64,000 nucleotides of DNA from JAXGPL01 sp040766985 (GCA_040766985.1 JAXGPL010000005.1:62001-126000), one strand, 5' to 3'. Positions 1 through 8,725 are shown, counted from the first letter of the stretch. Program-made: numbers and translations. Notes: generated from the letters alone by a model not told the origin.

Positions 1-363
1 AATGCCCGGATCATCAAAGACATCATCCTGGAGTACCGCCGGGCCGGCGGCACCGTGTTCCTCACGACGCATGCCATGCACGACGCGGATGAACTGTGCG
101 ACCGGGTGGCGTTCATCGCCGACGGCGAGATCCGCGAGATCGACTCGCCGATGTCCCTCAAGCTCCGGTTTGGAAACCGTCTCGTGTCCGTCGAATACGG
201 TGACGGTGAGCTAAGGCGTGCGGATTACCCGCTCGATGGACTCGCCGACAACCAGGACTTCCTCAACCTGCTCCGGACCAAGGAGATCGTTACCATCCAC
301 AGCGGGGAGACCACCCTCGACGACATCTTCATCAAGGTCACCGGGGTGAGGCTCCATGCGTAA
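1..363 (+). CDS. ABC transporter ATP-binding protein, 3' part only
   Basis: The window opens inside this gene, with 120 codons visible in frame from base 1. The segment holds the end of an ABC ATPase: the H-loop region FLTTHAMHDADELCDRV, followed by the usual tail with ADGEI and an ETTLDDIFIKVTG ending typical of drug or bacteriocin exporter ATPases. Walker A, the signature motif and Walker B lie off the left edge. Its end overlaps the next gene by 8 bp, so it is translationally coupled to the membrane subunits that follow. It should energise an ABC-2 type exporter; the substrate cannot be told from the sequence. Confidence 0.9.
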   Translation, partial: NARIIKDIILEYRRAGGTVFLTTHAMHDADELCDRVAFIADGEIREIDSPMSLKLRFGNRLVSVEYGDGELRRADYPLDGLADNQDFLNLLRTKEIVTIHSGETTLDDIFIKVTGVRLHA

Positions 364-1081
364 CCTGGGGTTGCTGTTCCGAGGCGAGATGCTGCGGATG
401 CAGCGCTACTACGTGATGGCGGCAAGCCTCTTGGTTGTGGTGGTCTGGGTTCTGCTCCTGCACTTGGCCGGCGCCTCGAACATCGGGATATCGCTGCCGC
501 TGGTCCTGTTCGTCGATGCGACAATGATGTCCATCTTGCTGGTCGGCGTGATTATGCTGTTCGAGAAACAGGAGGGCGCCACCAAGTCGATGCTCGTCCT
601 TCCGATCGGCAAGGGCGAGTATCTCGCAGCGAAAATCCTTGCCGCGATCTCCTCAAGCGTCCTAACGCTCGTGCTGGTGCTCATCTACGCCGTCGGCTTT
701 CGGGAGGTCAGGGTCAACATCCCCGGCGTCGTTGCGGCGGTTGTTCTGGTTGCCGGCGCCTTCACCCTGCTCGGAGTGGTCATCACGTACCGGGCGCGCG
801 ACTTCACGGGGCTGCTGATGTGGACGGTCGGCCTGATCTTCCTGCTGGCCGTGCCAACGGTACTGGAGGCGCTGGAGATGATCGAGGGCGAGTGGCTTAC
901 CCGGCTCCAGTACCTCAATCCAACCAAGAGCGCATTCATCATCCTGGTAGCCGGTGTGGAGAAGGTTCCTGGGGATGAGCTGTGGCGATCGGTAGTCTAC
1001 CTCGCCCTGATGGGCTTGGTGACGGGTTGGCTCGCTTGGCGGGGCTTCGACACGTACGCGGCCCGGGAGATAGGAGGCTAG
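356..1081 (+). CDS. ABC-2 type transporter permease
   Basis: A 241-residue polytopic membrane protein with about six hydrophobic segments: residues ~21-42, ~48-68, ~97-118, ~123-143, ~150-170 and ~215-230. It overlaps the upstream ATPase by 8 bp and ends 4 bp before the next permease gene, so the three form an ATPase-permease-permease exporter operon. Residues ~70-95 (FEKQEGATKSMLVLPIGKGE) match the cytoplasmic loop of ABC-2/fluoroquinolone-exporter-type permeases, where a 'TP/LPI..EYL' loop contacts the ATPase. The start is the ATG inside the end of the ATPase gene. Family membership is clear; the transported compound is unknown. Confidence 0.85.
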   Translation: MRNLGLLFRGEMLRMQRYYVMAASLLVVVVWVLLLHLAGASNIGISLPLVLFVDATMMSILLVGVIMLFEKQEGATKSMLVLPIGKGEYLAAKILAAISSSVLTLVLVLIYAVGFREVRVNIPGVVAAVVLVAGAFTLLGVVITYRARDFTGLLMWTVGLIFLLAVPTVLEALEMIEGEWLTRLQYLNPTKSAFIILVAGVEKVPGDELWRSVVYLALMGLVTGWLAWRGFDTYAAREIGG

Positions 1082-1085
1082 GACG

Positions 1086-1804
1086 ATGGAATCCGCTGCC
1101 TACGCCGGCTACGAGGCCCGCAAATGGCTACGCGACCCCTTCTCGTTGTTCATGCTGACATTCTTTGTCCTGTTTGGCTCCTTGGGCAGATTCCTTGTGC
1201 CCGCGATCGAGCGGCAGTGGCATCTCAACCTGGCCCCCACTACCACATCATCCTGGCCGGACTGGTACTGACCGCCGCCCGGATCGCGGGGGCAATCGCC
1301 GGATTCTCAATCCTCGACGACCGGGACGATAACATCATGCTCGCGGTCAAGGTCGCTCCCATGACGCTCGAAGCGTTCATCGGCATCAAGATGGTCATGG
1401 TCTGCCTTCTCAGCTTCCTGGGCAGCGTCTTTGTGCTGTGGTTTGCGCGGCTTCTGCCGCTTTCGTGGAGCGCGGTCCTGGGGGTCTCGGCAGTCGGCGC
1501 CCTCGGCGCGCCCCTCGCGGCGATGCAGATCAACTGTCTTTCGAGCAACAAGATCGAGGGCTTCGCGATGGTCAAAGGGCTCAACATGCTCACCGTTGTA
1601 CCGATTGTGGCGCTGTTCATGCATGGCCCCAAGGAGTTCCTGTTCGCGTTTGAGCCAGGCTTCTGGCCGGCCAAGGCTCTCGCGGTGGCGGCACTGGGCC
1701 CGCCGGGAGGGCAACTCACGTATGGCGCTTTCATGGCGATCGGCATTCTATACGGCATCGCCGCCAACATCGGGCTGTATGGGCTGTTCAAACGGCGGGT
1801 GTAG
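1086..1804 (+). CDS. ABC-2 type permease, frameshifted at a C run
   Basis: Second membrane subunit of the exporter. Codons 1-50 (ATG at 1086, MESAAYAGYEARKWLRDPFS) are in one frame. From about 1238 the homologous reading continues in another (PHYHIILAGLVLTAARIAGA onward) to the stop at 1802-1804. The switch falls on a run of five C at 1234-1238, and adding one C restores a continuous protein of about 239 residues with six membrane segments. The rest of the protein looks intact and well conserved, so a homopolymer sequencing error is as likely as a real lesion. It follows the previous permease by 4 bp and is the last gene of the operon. Confidence 0.75.
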
Positions 1805-1828
1805 CGCAGGTACGACAGGGCTCGCGGC

Positions 1829-2562
1829 CTAGACGTTCTCTCCGGCACGCAGGGCCGCAATGTACCCGGTTGCCCACGGGAAACCGCGCTCCGCCGCCAG
1901 GCGCCCCGTTGCGTCGATGTTGTAGGGTACGCGCCGCAGGCTGACACCTGTACGTGGTCCATCCAGGTGCAGTATCGCGTACGAAGACCGCGGGTCGCCG
2001 TCCATCGGCCGGCCCGTGCTGCCGGTGTTGAAGACGACCGCACGGCCGATCCGCCGGAGGTACGGCATGTGAATGTGCGCGCAGGCGATGTAATCGAACT
2101 CATCGGCGGGCATGGCGCCGCGGAACTCGTCATCCGCGGCCCACGGCCGGAGCACGTCCTCCGGTCCGCGCGCGGTCGCGTGCACGCCTAGCATGCGGTA
2201 TCCGCCGAGATCCAGCGCAAGGCTCGACGGCAGCGCCTTAACCCACGCCAGGTCGTCGCTGCCAAGGCGGCGGATGGTCCACTCCCACCACTTGCGGATG
2301 GCAGCCCGCCTGGCAGGATCGGGGCTCTCCGCATCGGGGGGCCGACTGGAAGCCACTCCTCGGTGTTGCCCTTGAGCGCGACGCCGTCGCCAAGCGCGCG
2401 TACGAGCGCCGTGCATTCCCCGGGCGCGGGACCGCGGAACGCCAGGTCCCCAAGACAGAGCCAGCGTTCGACGCCGTTTCGCTTCCCGTCTTCGAGGACT
2501 GCCTCAAGGGCGGGAAGGTTTCCGTGGACATCAGCAAAGATACCGATAGTCAATGAAGTCAC
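1829..2562 (-). CDS. Calcineurin-like metallophosphoesterase, frameshifted at a G run
   Basis: The N-terminal part (ATG at 2562) reads MTSLTIGIFADVHGNLPALE with the metal-binding D-x-H motif, then CLGDLAFRGP and KGNTEEW in place of the usual GNHD/GNCD block. The C-terminal part (to 1829) in another frame carries the ACAHIHMPYLRR and VFNTGSTGRPMDGD blocks of YfcE/MJ0936-type phosphodiesterases. The two halves join at a run of six G on the + strand (2336-2341). Correcting one base gives a protein of about 244 residues, normal for the family. It probably hydrolyses phosphodiesters with a two-metal centre. It converges with the ABC exporter operon upstream in the window. Confidence 0.8.
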
Positions 2563-2612
2563 CCCTCAGGCCGCAACGCCGCGGCCCCCAGCATGTCCGC
2601 GCAACTGCGCAA

Positions 2613-2636
2613 GGGAGGCGGCCACAGCCGCCTCCC
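2613..2636 (-). terminator. Hairpin downstream of the serpin gene
   Basis: A perfect 10-bp inverted repeat (GGGAGGCGGC, loop CACA, GCCGCCTCCC) lies 45 bp beyond the serpin stop codon and before the phosphoesterase gene on the same strand. On the minus strand it is followed only by TT, not a long T run, so it is either a weak intrinsic terminator or an RNA-stabilising hairpin. Confidence 0.55.
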
Positions 2637-2680
2637 CGCACGGGTTTCGCATCATCGGCTATTTGTCCTGTCGGAAACCC

Positions 2681-3946
2681 CTACTTGGCAACGCGCCCCG
2701 CGAACAGGATCGAACCGGTCTCGACATCGCGGACCAGGAAGACGAACGGACGGTCGACCGTTACTTCCACCGGCTCGGCCGGCATGGCGGTCAGGCGCAT
2801 CACCACCGCGGTCGCGGCGGCGGCTTCGGTGCCGACCTCGTCGACGCTTACGAACCCCTTATGCAGGACTTCGGAGATCTGAAGGTCGCGGCCGCCGGTA
2901 ATTCCAGAGAAGTCGGCGGCATCGGAGAACGCCGAGGGCATGCCCATCTCCTGGAGCGTATCACCGAGGGGAAGCTCGCTCTCGAACTCGAATTTGGGCA
3001 TCGTCAGCTTGACCTGCCGGTACTGGACATCATTGATCAGCGACTCGACCATGGTTGCATCAAGGGCTCCCTCGAACTCGAGAAGGCACCCAGCATCAGG
3101 CAACATGACCACCATTGACAACTCGCCACCGTCGTAGGGCAGCTCAACCGCGACATATCCATCGCCCGCGGCATAGCCGTACTGCTCCGTCTGGCACATC
3201 ATCGGCTTGGTCACCGTGGTGCCGTCGGCGAGGTGGAACTGCCCGTCGGTGGTCGCTTCCTCACTGAACGGATGCGCCCACGCGGCGTTGAAGTAAACGG
3301 CGTTGGTCAGGACGAGCCGTGTCAGTTGATCGATCATCCCGGCGGGGATGAGGTCCTTGATGCGGTCCTCGGTCTGGTCCTCAACCCAACGGTTGATGGC
3401 CAGACGGCTCTTTTCGGGGTCCTTGACATAGTCAAGCAGCCGGATACCTGCGCCATAGTTTTGCGCGATGGTATCGAGGTAGGCTTGTTCAAAATGGTAA
3501 TCCTGCTGGCCCCAAATGGCGTTGACGACGTTGAGGCGGAAGCCCTCCCCGTCTTTACCCTTGGCGCCCTTGCCCCGCGAAGCCAGGAGTTGATCCAAGC
3601 CGTTGAATGCGGCGTGCAGCGGTGCCCGTTCAAGGGTGTAATGCATTGTCTCGGCCATCTGCGTTGCGGTCTCACCGCGCGCGCCCGCATAGGTCATCGC
3701 CAGGGCGAGCGAGATGCTCAGCGGCGAATAGAAGAGGTTGCCCTCCTTGCTCCGGATGGCCCTATAGAGGTCAAAGGCGAAGGCGGAGTTGTCGCCCGCG
3801 AGCCGGGCCATATCGTCCGCGCCAACCTCCGGGTCCTTGATGCGTGGCAACTCGGATGCCGCGGCGGTCTTCGTCTCGGCCAACCGGCAGGCGACACCCG
3901 CCAACCCAATCACCACGACAAGTAAGAGGAGCATCAGTTTGCGCAA
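2681..3946 (-). CDS. Serpin family protease inhibitor, probable lipoprotein
   Basis: About 421 residues from a TTG at 3946, chosen because GAAGGTGAT lies just upstream and the protein then begins with a signal peptide (MRKLMLLLLVVVIGLAGVAC). Cys20 is a possible lipidation site, although the -3 residue is Gly rather than Leu. An upstream GTG at 3979 is less likely. The serpin fold is complete: NLFYSPLSISLALAMTYAGA near the N-terminus, LVLTNAVYFNAAW in the middle, and a C-terminal RPFVFLVRD. The hinge EVGTEAAAATA has the small residues typical of inhibitory serpins. Counting 17 residues from the hinge Glu puts P1 at Thr and P1' at Ala, with Leu at P2. It would act outside the cell as a suicide inhibitor of serine or cysteine proteases. 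Confidence 0.92.
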   Translation of the reverse strand: MRKLMLLLLVVVIGLAGVACRLAETKTAAASELPRIKDPEVGADDMARLAGDNSAFAFDLYRAIRSKEGNLFYSPLSISLALAMTYAGARGETATQMAETMHYTLERAPLHAAFNGLDQLLASRGKGAKGKDGEGFRLNVVNAIWGQQDYHFEQAYLDTIAQNYGAGIRLLDYVKDPEKSRLAINRWVEDQTEDRIKDLIPAGMIDQLTRLVLTNAVYFNAAWAHPFSEEATTDGQFHLADGTTVTKPMMCQTEQYGYAAGDGYVAVELPYDGGELSMVVMLPDAGCLLEFEGALDATMVESLINDVQYRQVKLTMPKFEFESELPLGDTLQEMGMPSAFSDAADFSGITGGRDLQISEVLHKGFVSVDEVGTEAAAATAVVMRLTAMPAEPVEVTVDRPFVFLVRDVETGSILFAGRVAK

Positions 3947-4066
3947 TCGATCACCTTCTATCTGGTTTGATGCAGACACTCACTTAGACGTCCGGCACCC
4001 GCCGGAGGTTCGATTGGTGATGGACGCACCTGCATCGCGCGCTGGCAGTCCTTCCTTGGGCCGCTG

Positions 4067-5263
4067 CTATAGCGCCCCTTCTCGCCGCAATTCCGCAACC
4101 TGCTCCAGGGAGAGGCCAAGCAACTCCCCGAGCGCATACGCCGTATGCTCCCCAAGCCCCGGCGCAGATCTGAACTCCCGATCCACCGGCGTCCGCGACA
4201 TCTTGACGGGCGACGTCGTGACCGCCACCGGGCCGGCTACGGGGTGCTCTACCGACTGGATCATCCCGCGGGCATTGACCTGAGGGTCGCTGATTACCTG
4301 TGCGACGTCGTTGATCGGCCCGGACGGGATTCCCGCCCCCTCACGGGCGGCCAACCATTCGGCAGTCGTGCGCGCTCCAAAGGCCTCCGTCAACAGCGGC
4401 TCGAGTTCGCTCCAGTGCGCCGTGCGGTCGCCGTTGGTCGCAAAACGCGGGTCCGCGGCGAGGTCCGGCCTGCCGATGACGCCGCACAACCTGGCCCAAA
4501 GGCTGTCGTTCCCGGCGGCGACGATCACCCAACCGTCGGCCGTCGCGAGCGACGAGAATGGGGTGATGGATGGGTGCCGGTTTCCAATGCGCCCCGGGAC
4601 TTCGCCGCCGGTGAGGTACCTTGAGACGGCGTTCTCGAGGATGGCGACCTGGCAGTCGAGCATCGCCACATCGATCTTCTGGCCCTGGCCGGATCCGTCG
4701 CGTTCACGCAACGCAGCAAGGATGCCGATCGTTGCGAAGAGCGCGGCGGTGATATCGCCGACCGAGGCGCCGACCCGGGTGGGCGGCCCGTCCGGATGGC
4801 CGGTGATGCTCATCAGGCCGCCCATGGCCTGCGCCACGATGTCGTAACAGGGCTTAAGCATGTAAGGCCCGCTGTGGCCGAACCCTGAGACAGCAGCGTA
4901 GACGATGCGGGGGTTGACATCGCGAAGGGTCTCGTAGCCGAGCCCGAGGCGCTCCATGGCCCCCGGGCGAAAGTTCTCAACCACGACGTCGGCGTGGCGG
5001 ACCATGGCGAGGAACAATTGTTTGGCGCGGGGGTGTTTAAGGTTCATCGTCATGCTCAGCTTGTTGCGGTTCAGACTCATGAAGTAAGCGCTCTCGCCGC
5101 CGACGAACGGGCCGAAGGCCCGGCTGTCGTCGCCGCCTTCCGGGTGTTCGATCTTGAACACCCGCGCACCCATGTCCGCCAGAACCATCGTGCAGTAAGG
5201 CCCGGCCAGAACGCGTGACAGGTCTAGGACAACCAGGTTTTTGAGCGGCAGATTTGATTCCAT
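4067..5263 (-). CDS. Class III CoA-transferase (CaiB/BaiF family)
   Basis: A 398-residue protein with the full family architecture: VLDLSRVLAGPYCTMVLADM at residues ~12-31, FKIEHPEGGDDSR, NRNKLSMTMNLKHP and VENFRPGAMERLGLGYE. The predicted catalytic Asp is D170 in RVGASVGDITAAL, which forms the aspartyl-CoA anhydride. Length is normal (about 400). Such enzymes move CoA between carboxylic acids, for example oxalate, carnitine or aromatic acids; no neighbour fixes the substrate. It is divergent from the iolB-like gene, and the 222-bp gap holds no obvious operator or riboswitch. The ATG at 5263 has GAGAGGATGG about 12 bp upstream. Confidence 0.92.
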   Translation of the reverse strand: MESNLPLKNLVVLDLSRVLAGPYCTMVLADMGARVFKIEHPEGGDDSRAFGPFVGGESAYFMSLNRNKLSMTMNLKHPRAKQLFLAMVRHADVVVENFRPGAMERLGLGYETLRDVNPRIVYAAVSGFGHSGPYMLKPCYDIVAQAMGGLMSITGHPDGPPTRVGASVGDITAALFATIGILAALRERDGSGQGQKIDVAMLDCQVAILENAVSRYLTGGEVPGRIGNRHPSITPFSSLATADGWVIVAAGNDSLWARLCGVIGRPDLAADPRFATNGDRTAHWSELEPLLTEAFGARTTAEWLAAREGAGIPSGPINDVAQVISDPQVNARGMIQSVEHPVAGPVAVTTSPVKMSRTPVDREFRSAPGLGEHTAYALGELLGLSLEQVAELRREGAL

Positions 5264-5485
5264 CCGGGTTCAGTCCATCCTCTCCGTAAGAAAGCGTGTC
5301 CCCGCTAACCAAGGACCTCAGTCGCAGCTTCGCATGAACCGTCCGTTGCACCTGCCGGTGCGGAGTGGTCGGGCTTCGCCACCCGCGTCGCGGTGCCGCC
5401 GGCCGGGCGGAAGGAACAGGCCTCCGGCGCGACAAAGATACGGCCAGGCGCAAGAGAGTGGCGCGCCTGCGAGGGAGGATCAGCC

Positions 5486-6478
5486 ATGTCGGGCTGGATC
5501 AGACGACTTTCCGACGACCCGGGGCTATCGGTCGTGATCGAGCTTCCTCACCTGCATGTCAGCTTGCTGAGGATTCAGTCGGGCGAGCGCACCCTTCTCA
5601 GCTCCGGCCCGGCGGAGGAAACCGCCGTCGTCTTCGCCTCCGGACGCTGCGCTGCGACGGCCGGCGGGCGGTTCTGGGCCAACGCCGGGACTACGGTCGC
5701 GTCGGCGCCGTGGACGCGCTTTGCCCAGACAACAACGGGGCGTGGTAGTGGCGCCGGGGGCGGCACCCAGGCGGACGGGCAGCTTGCGGCGGTCAGGCCG
5801 CGCCGGCGCATCTCGGCTGAGTTCAGGCCGCTTACCTCAACGACGCCGTGGCCCGTCCACCAAGCCCTCTGGCTCCCTCCGGACACGCAGCTTGAGCTTC
5901 AGGCTTTGGAGCCGGCGGAAGTCGTCTTGTTCGGCGCGGCTCTCGATGAAGAGAAGTCGGCGGTGGGCAGGGCAGTCACCGGACGACAGCCGGAGATGTA
6001 CGGCGGCGACCCGGCACGCTCGCGTGAAACCGGCAGCGGCGCGTTCCGGCGCCTGGTCACCCCGCTGCTTAGCGCCGGGACCGAGTCAATCGGCCTGGCC
6101 GTCGGCGAGACCTATAACCCCCCGGGGGGCTGGTCGACCTACCCGCCCCACCGGCACGACAGGCGGGCCAGACGGTATGATGGTGGAGACGGGGAGGGCG
6201 AGACGCAGCATCAGGAAGTCTACGTGTTTCGCTTTGCACCCGCAGGGGGGTTCGGATTGGCCAGGCTGTATGAGGAGCGGCCGGGTGGCGCATCAGGCAA
6301 CGACCAGGCCCTGGTCTTCCGCCACGGGGACGCGCTCGTGATTCCGCAGGGATATCATACCGTCTGTGGAGCGCCGGGATACCACCTCCACTACCTGTGG
6401 GCCCTGGCCGGACCGCGTGCGGCCACGCCGCAGTCGCGCATCGACCCCGAACACAGGTGGGTGGAGGATGAGGTTTGA
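5486..6478 (+). CDS. iolB: 5-deoxy-glucuronate isomerase family protein (IolB-like)
   Basis: A 330-residue protein from the ATG at 5486, which has GGGAGG 7 bp upstream; the frame is open further upstream without a good site. The C-terminal half carries the IolB/KduI cupin signatures: VGETYNPPGGWSTYPPHRHD with metal-binding histidines, then QHQEVYVFRFAPAGGFGLARL and a final IPQGYHTVCGAPGYHLHYLW. IolB converts 5-deoxy-glucuronate to 2-deoxy-5-keto-gluconate in myo-inositol breakdown. It is about 60 residues longer than typical IolB, with a long, less conserved N-terminal half. No other iol gene is nearby, so the in vivo substrate is less certain than the fold. The stop TGA overlaps the TTG start of the next gene. 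Confidence 0.88.
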   Translation: MSGWIRRLSDDPGLSVVIELPHLHVSLLRIQSGERTLLSSGPAEETAVVFASGRCAATAGGRFWANAGTTVASAPWTRFAQTTTGRGSGAGGGTQADGQLAAVRPRRRISAEFRPLTSTTPWPVHQALWLPPDTQLELQALEPAEVVLFGAALDEEKSAVGRAVTGRQPEMYGGDPARSRETGSGAFRRLVTPLLSAGTESIGLAVGETYNPPGGWSTYPPHRHDRRARRYDGGDGEGETQHQEVYVFRFAPAGGFGLARLYEERPGGASGNDQALVFRHGDALVIPQGYHTVCGAPGYHLHYLWALAGPRAATPQSRIDPEHRWVEDEV

Positions 6479-7287
6479 TTCGTTTTGTCTCCCTGGCCAG
6501 TTCCAGCGCTTTCGGCAGCTGCTACCTTGTGGAAGGCCCTGACGGCACCCGCGTTCTTGTTGATTACGGCGCGCGTCAGCGACGCCTCGAGGCTGACCTG
6601 CGATCGCTCGCCGTCGACCCCGCCACAATCCAGGCAGTGCTCCTAACCCATGAGCACTCCGACCACACCTATTGCCTAAACCTGCGGCGCCCCCTGGCGG
6701 CGCGGCACGGGATCCGGCTGCTGGCCCACCGCCTGGTGTGGGAAACCTGCCCCGCCGCCCTCAACTACGCCACGTGTGCCGGCCGCCCATGGAGCGCCGC
6801 GGATTGCCTCGAGCCGGGGCGGACAACGCAGATCGGCAGTCTCGCGGTGACGCCGTTCGCGACGCCTCACGACGCGGTGGCGCCGATGGGCTTCGTGTTC
6901 GCGTCCGATGGCGCAAGGCTCGGCCTGGCAACCGACCTCGGCCACATGCCTGCGGCAGTGGGCGCACAGCTTCTCGGCTGCACCCACCTGATTATCGAAA
7001 GCAACCACGACCGGGCGATGGAGATCGCCTCCGGCCGCCCATGGCACCTCATCCAGCGCGTGCTCGGGGCCCAGGGCCACCTGTCAAATGATCAGGCTGC
7101 GGATGCATTGCGGGACCTGGTCTCCGGCAACACAAGGACGGTCATGCTGGCACACCTCAGCATCGACTGCAACATCCCGGAGATCGCCGTAACGACCGCG
7201 CGCGCCGGCCTTGACCGCAACAAGTGGCGCGGTCATGTCGTGGCCGCGCCAGCAGGCTCGCCGTCGGGGTGGTTGGGAGACCTCTAG
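6475..7287 (+). CDS. MBL-fold hydrolase, WalJ/YycJ-like
   Basis: A 270-residue metallo-beta-lactamase fold protein. It begins with RFVSLASSSAFGSCYLVEG, has VLVDYGARQRRLE and the zinc motif THEHSDH at residues ~59-65, followed by TDLGHMP, IIESNHDRAME and GHLSNDQAADAL. This set, including the last two blocks, is characteristic of WalJ (YycJ)-type exonuclease-like proteins, usually about 265 residues. Initiation is at a TTG overlapping the iolB-like stop (TTGA), so the two genes are translationally coupled. In other Firmicutes walJ lies with walRK; here it does not. Expected activity is metal-dependent nucleic-acid hydrolysis in the cytoplasm. Confidence 0.87.
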   Translation: MIRFVSLASSSAFGSCYLVEGPDGTRVLVDYGARQRRLEADLRSLAVDPATIQAVLLTHEHSDHTYCLNLRRPLAARHGIRLLAHRLVWETCPAALNYATCAGRPWSAADCLEPGRTTQIGSLAVTPFATPHDAVAPMGFVFASDGARLGLATDLGHMPAAVGAQLLGCTHLIIESNHDRAMEIASGRPWHLIQRVLGAQGHLSNDQAADALRDLVSGNTRTVMLAHLSIDCNIPEIAVTTARAGLDRNKWRGHVVAAPAGSPSGWLGDL

Positions 7288-7534
7288 GACCTCGATTCAG
7301 CGCACGCGGATTTCAAGACTTCTTCTCTTCCGGCGTCCGCCGCATGCCGGTCGGCGGACGGCGCCCCTCTCGCAGCCCCTTCCTCGTTGCCTCTACTAAG
7401 TCTCTAGCTGGACTGTTGGTGTGGACAGGATGTACACATGTCGGTTAGAATGGCGATGTAAGGTAACATAACTGTAATGATTACGTAAACTCCAGACACA
7501 GATTGCCGAATCCACGGGTCGCGGGTGTGACATG

Positions 7535-7660
7535 TTCGCGCTTAATGGCCCGGGTACGGGGGACCATAGACCGGAGCGCCATCCGGCAGCGGTGAAGGGC
7601 CACGAGCCCAGGGCTGACCTTTCCGCCCCAACCGTTCAACTAACCCCGGAGGTACGCGAA
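7535..7660 (+). promoter_or_regulatory. c-di-AMP riboswitch (ydaO/yuaA type)
   Basis: The leader of the LysM/SleB gene carries the landmarks of this class in the right order: CGCTTAAT at 7538-7545, GGGGGACCA near 7558, a GGTGAAGG block near 7591, and CAACTAACCCCGGAGG near 7639. These match the class consensus elements GCUUAAU, GGGGAACCA, GGUGAA and CAGCUAACCUCGUAGGC. The ends form a perfect 6-bp P1 stem (TTCGCG 7535-7540 with CGCGAA 7655-7660). Such RNAs repress wall-hydrolase and K+ transport genes when c-di-AMP binds. No terminator follows. The ribosome binding site AGGGGGAG starts at 7661, directly after P1, which suggests control of translation. Identified by eye, not by covariance search. 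Confidence 0.8.
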
Positions 7661-7672
7661 AGGGGGAGCGAT

Positions 7673-8449
7673 ATGTTCTATCAGGCCAGTAAGACCCCGC
7701 CGAGAACGGCGGTGATCGTGATCTTGGCGGTGGCGATGATCCTGAGTTGCACGGCAGGCGTCTTTGCGGCTACGACCTATACGGTGCGCAGCGGCGACTC
7801 GCTTTGGGCGATCGCCAACCGGTACGGCACCACTGTATCCGCCCTGCGTTCGGCCAACGGGTTGAGCGGCAGCACCATTTACGCCGGCCAGAAACTCCTC
7901 ATTCCCACCGGCGACGGCAAGTACACCGTCCGAAGCGGCGACTCGCTCTGGGCGATCGCCAACCGGCACGGGACCACTGTCAACGCTCTGATGTCGGCCA
8001 ACGGGCTCAGTTCTTCTCGCATCTACCCAGGACAAACGCTGCGCATTCCGGCCGGCGGCTCTGTGATGACCGCGTCGCGCGGCTCAGGCAGCCTGTCCAG
8101 CACCGACGCCGACCTGCTCGCCCGACTGGTACGGGCGGAGGCCGGCGGCGAGCCGTACAGCGGCCAGGTCGCAGTTGCCGCGGTCGTGCTCAACCGGGCC
8201 GCGAGCTCGCGGTTCCCGAACACGGTCCGGGGCGTAATCTACCAGCAGTATCAGTTTGAGCCGGTCGCCAACGGGCGGATCAACGTCGCCGCCACGGAAA
8301 CCCAGCGCCGCGCCGTGCGCGATGCGTTGTCCGGGTGGGACCCCTCCGGCGGGGCGCTCTACTTCTACAACCCGCGCGGGACGTCCAACCGCTACCTGTT
8401 AAACCGCCCCGTGACCACGGCCATCGGGGGGCACGTGTTCGCCCGCTAG
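7673..8449 (+). CDS. LysM cell-wall hydrolase (SleB-type hydrolase domain)
   Basis: A 258-residue exported protein. The ATG at 7673 follows AGGGGGAG by about 4 bp. A signal peptide covers residues ~1-36 (AVIVILAVAMILSCTAGVFA). Two LysM domains follow at ~37-80 and ~84-128, each opening with YTVRSGDSLWAIANR and ending in IPxG. The C-terminal ~120 residues form a hydrolase_2/SleB-type domain with LLARLVRAEAGGEPYSGQVA, the catalytic Glu in RAEAGGE, and LYFYNPRGTS. Such proteins cut peptidoglycan in spore cortex (SleB, CwlJ) or growing wall. Control by a c-di-AMP riboswitch fits a wall-remodelling role tied to turgor. A strong terminator follows. Confidence 0.92.
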   Translation: MFYQASKTPPRTAVIVILAVAMILSCTAGVFAATTYTVRSGDSLWAIANRYGTTVSALRSANGLSGSTIYAGQKLLIPTGDGKYTVRSGDSLWAIANRHGTTVNALMSANGLSSSRIYPGQTLRIPAGGSVMTASRGSGSLSSTDADLLARLVRAEAGGEPYSGQVAVAAVVLNRAASSRFPNTVRGVIYQQYQFEPVANGRINVAATETQRRAVRDALSGWDPSGGALYFYNPRGTSNRYLLNRPVTTAIGGHVFAR

Positions 8450-8514
8450 ACCTTACGCCGGATGCGCCGGAAGCGGGCAGCAGGAAGATAGCCAGCACTC
8501 AACCTACCAAAAAC

Positions 8515-8541
8515 GGGACCGCCGGATCCGGCGGTCCTTTT
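8515..8541 (+). terminator. Intrinsic terminator after the LysM hydrolase
   Basis: A perfect 10-bp stem (GGACCGCCGG at 8516-8525 and CCGGCGGTCC at 8528-8537) is followed by TTTTCC. It lies 66 bp beyond the hydrolase stop and closes the riboswitch-controlled single-gene unit. Confidence 0.9.
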
Positions 8542-8725
8542 CCTTGTCCCTCCGAGATTGGCAATCGCCTGGAGGAGCGGGCGTCTCTTCGCTGCAGTGG
8601 AACAATAACTGCGGCAAATCCGTATCTTGGTTATCTATGCCCAAAGACGCTGCGCGTTTACGAGCAGATCCGGCAGGCGGCCGCCGCCCTTCGGCTGGCC
8701 CGCGCCTAATGGGTATTGCAGTGCA

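Noticed and set aside
5264..5485. T-box or other riboswitch before the iolB-like gene or the CoA-transferase
   Set aside because: Strings such as GGGTGGCGAAG look suggestive but the invariant GGTACCGCG, a specifier loop and a terminator are all missing on both strands.
8570..8709. Short gene fragment ending in PKTLRVYEQIRQAAAALRLA
   Set aside because: The helical-looking tail is in frame with the end of an artefactual read-through of the hydrolase; there is no start, ribosome binding site or family match.
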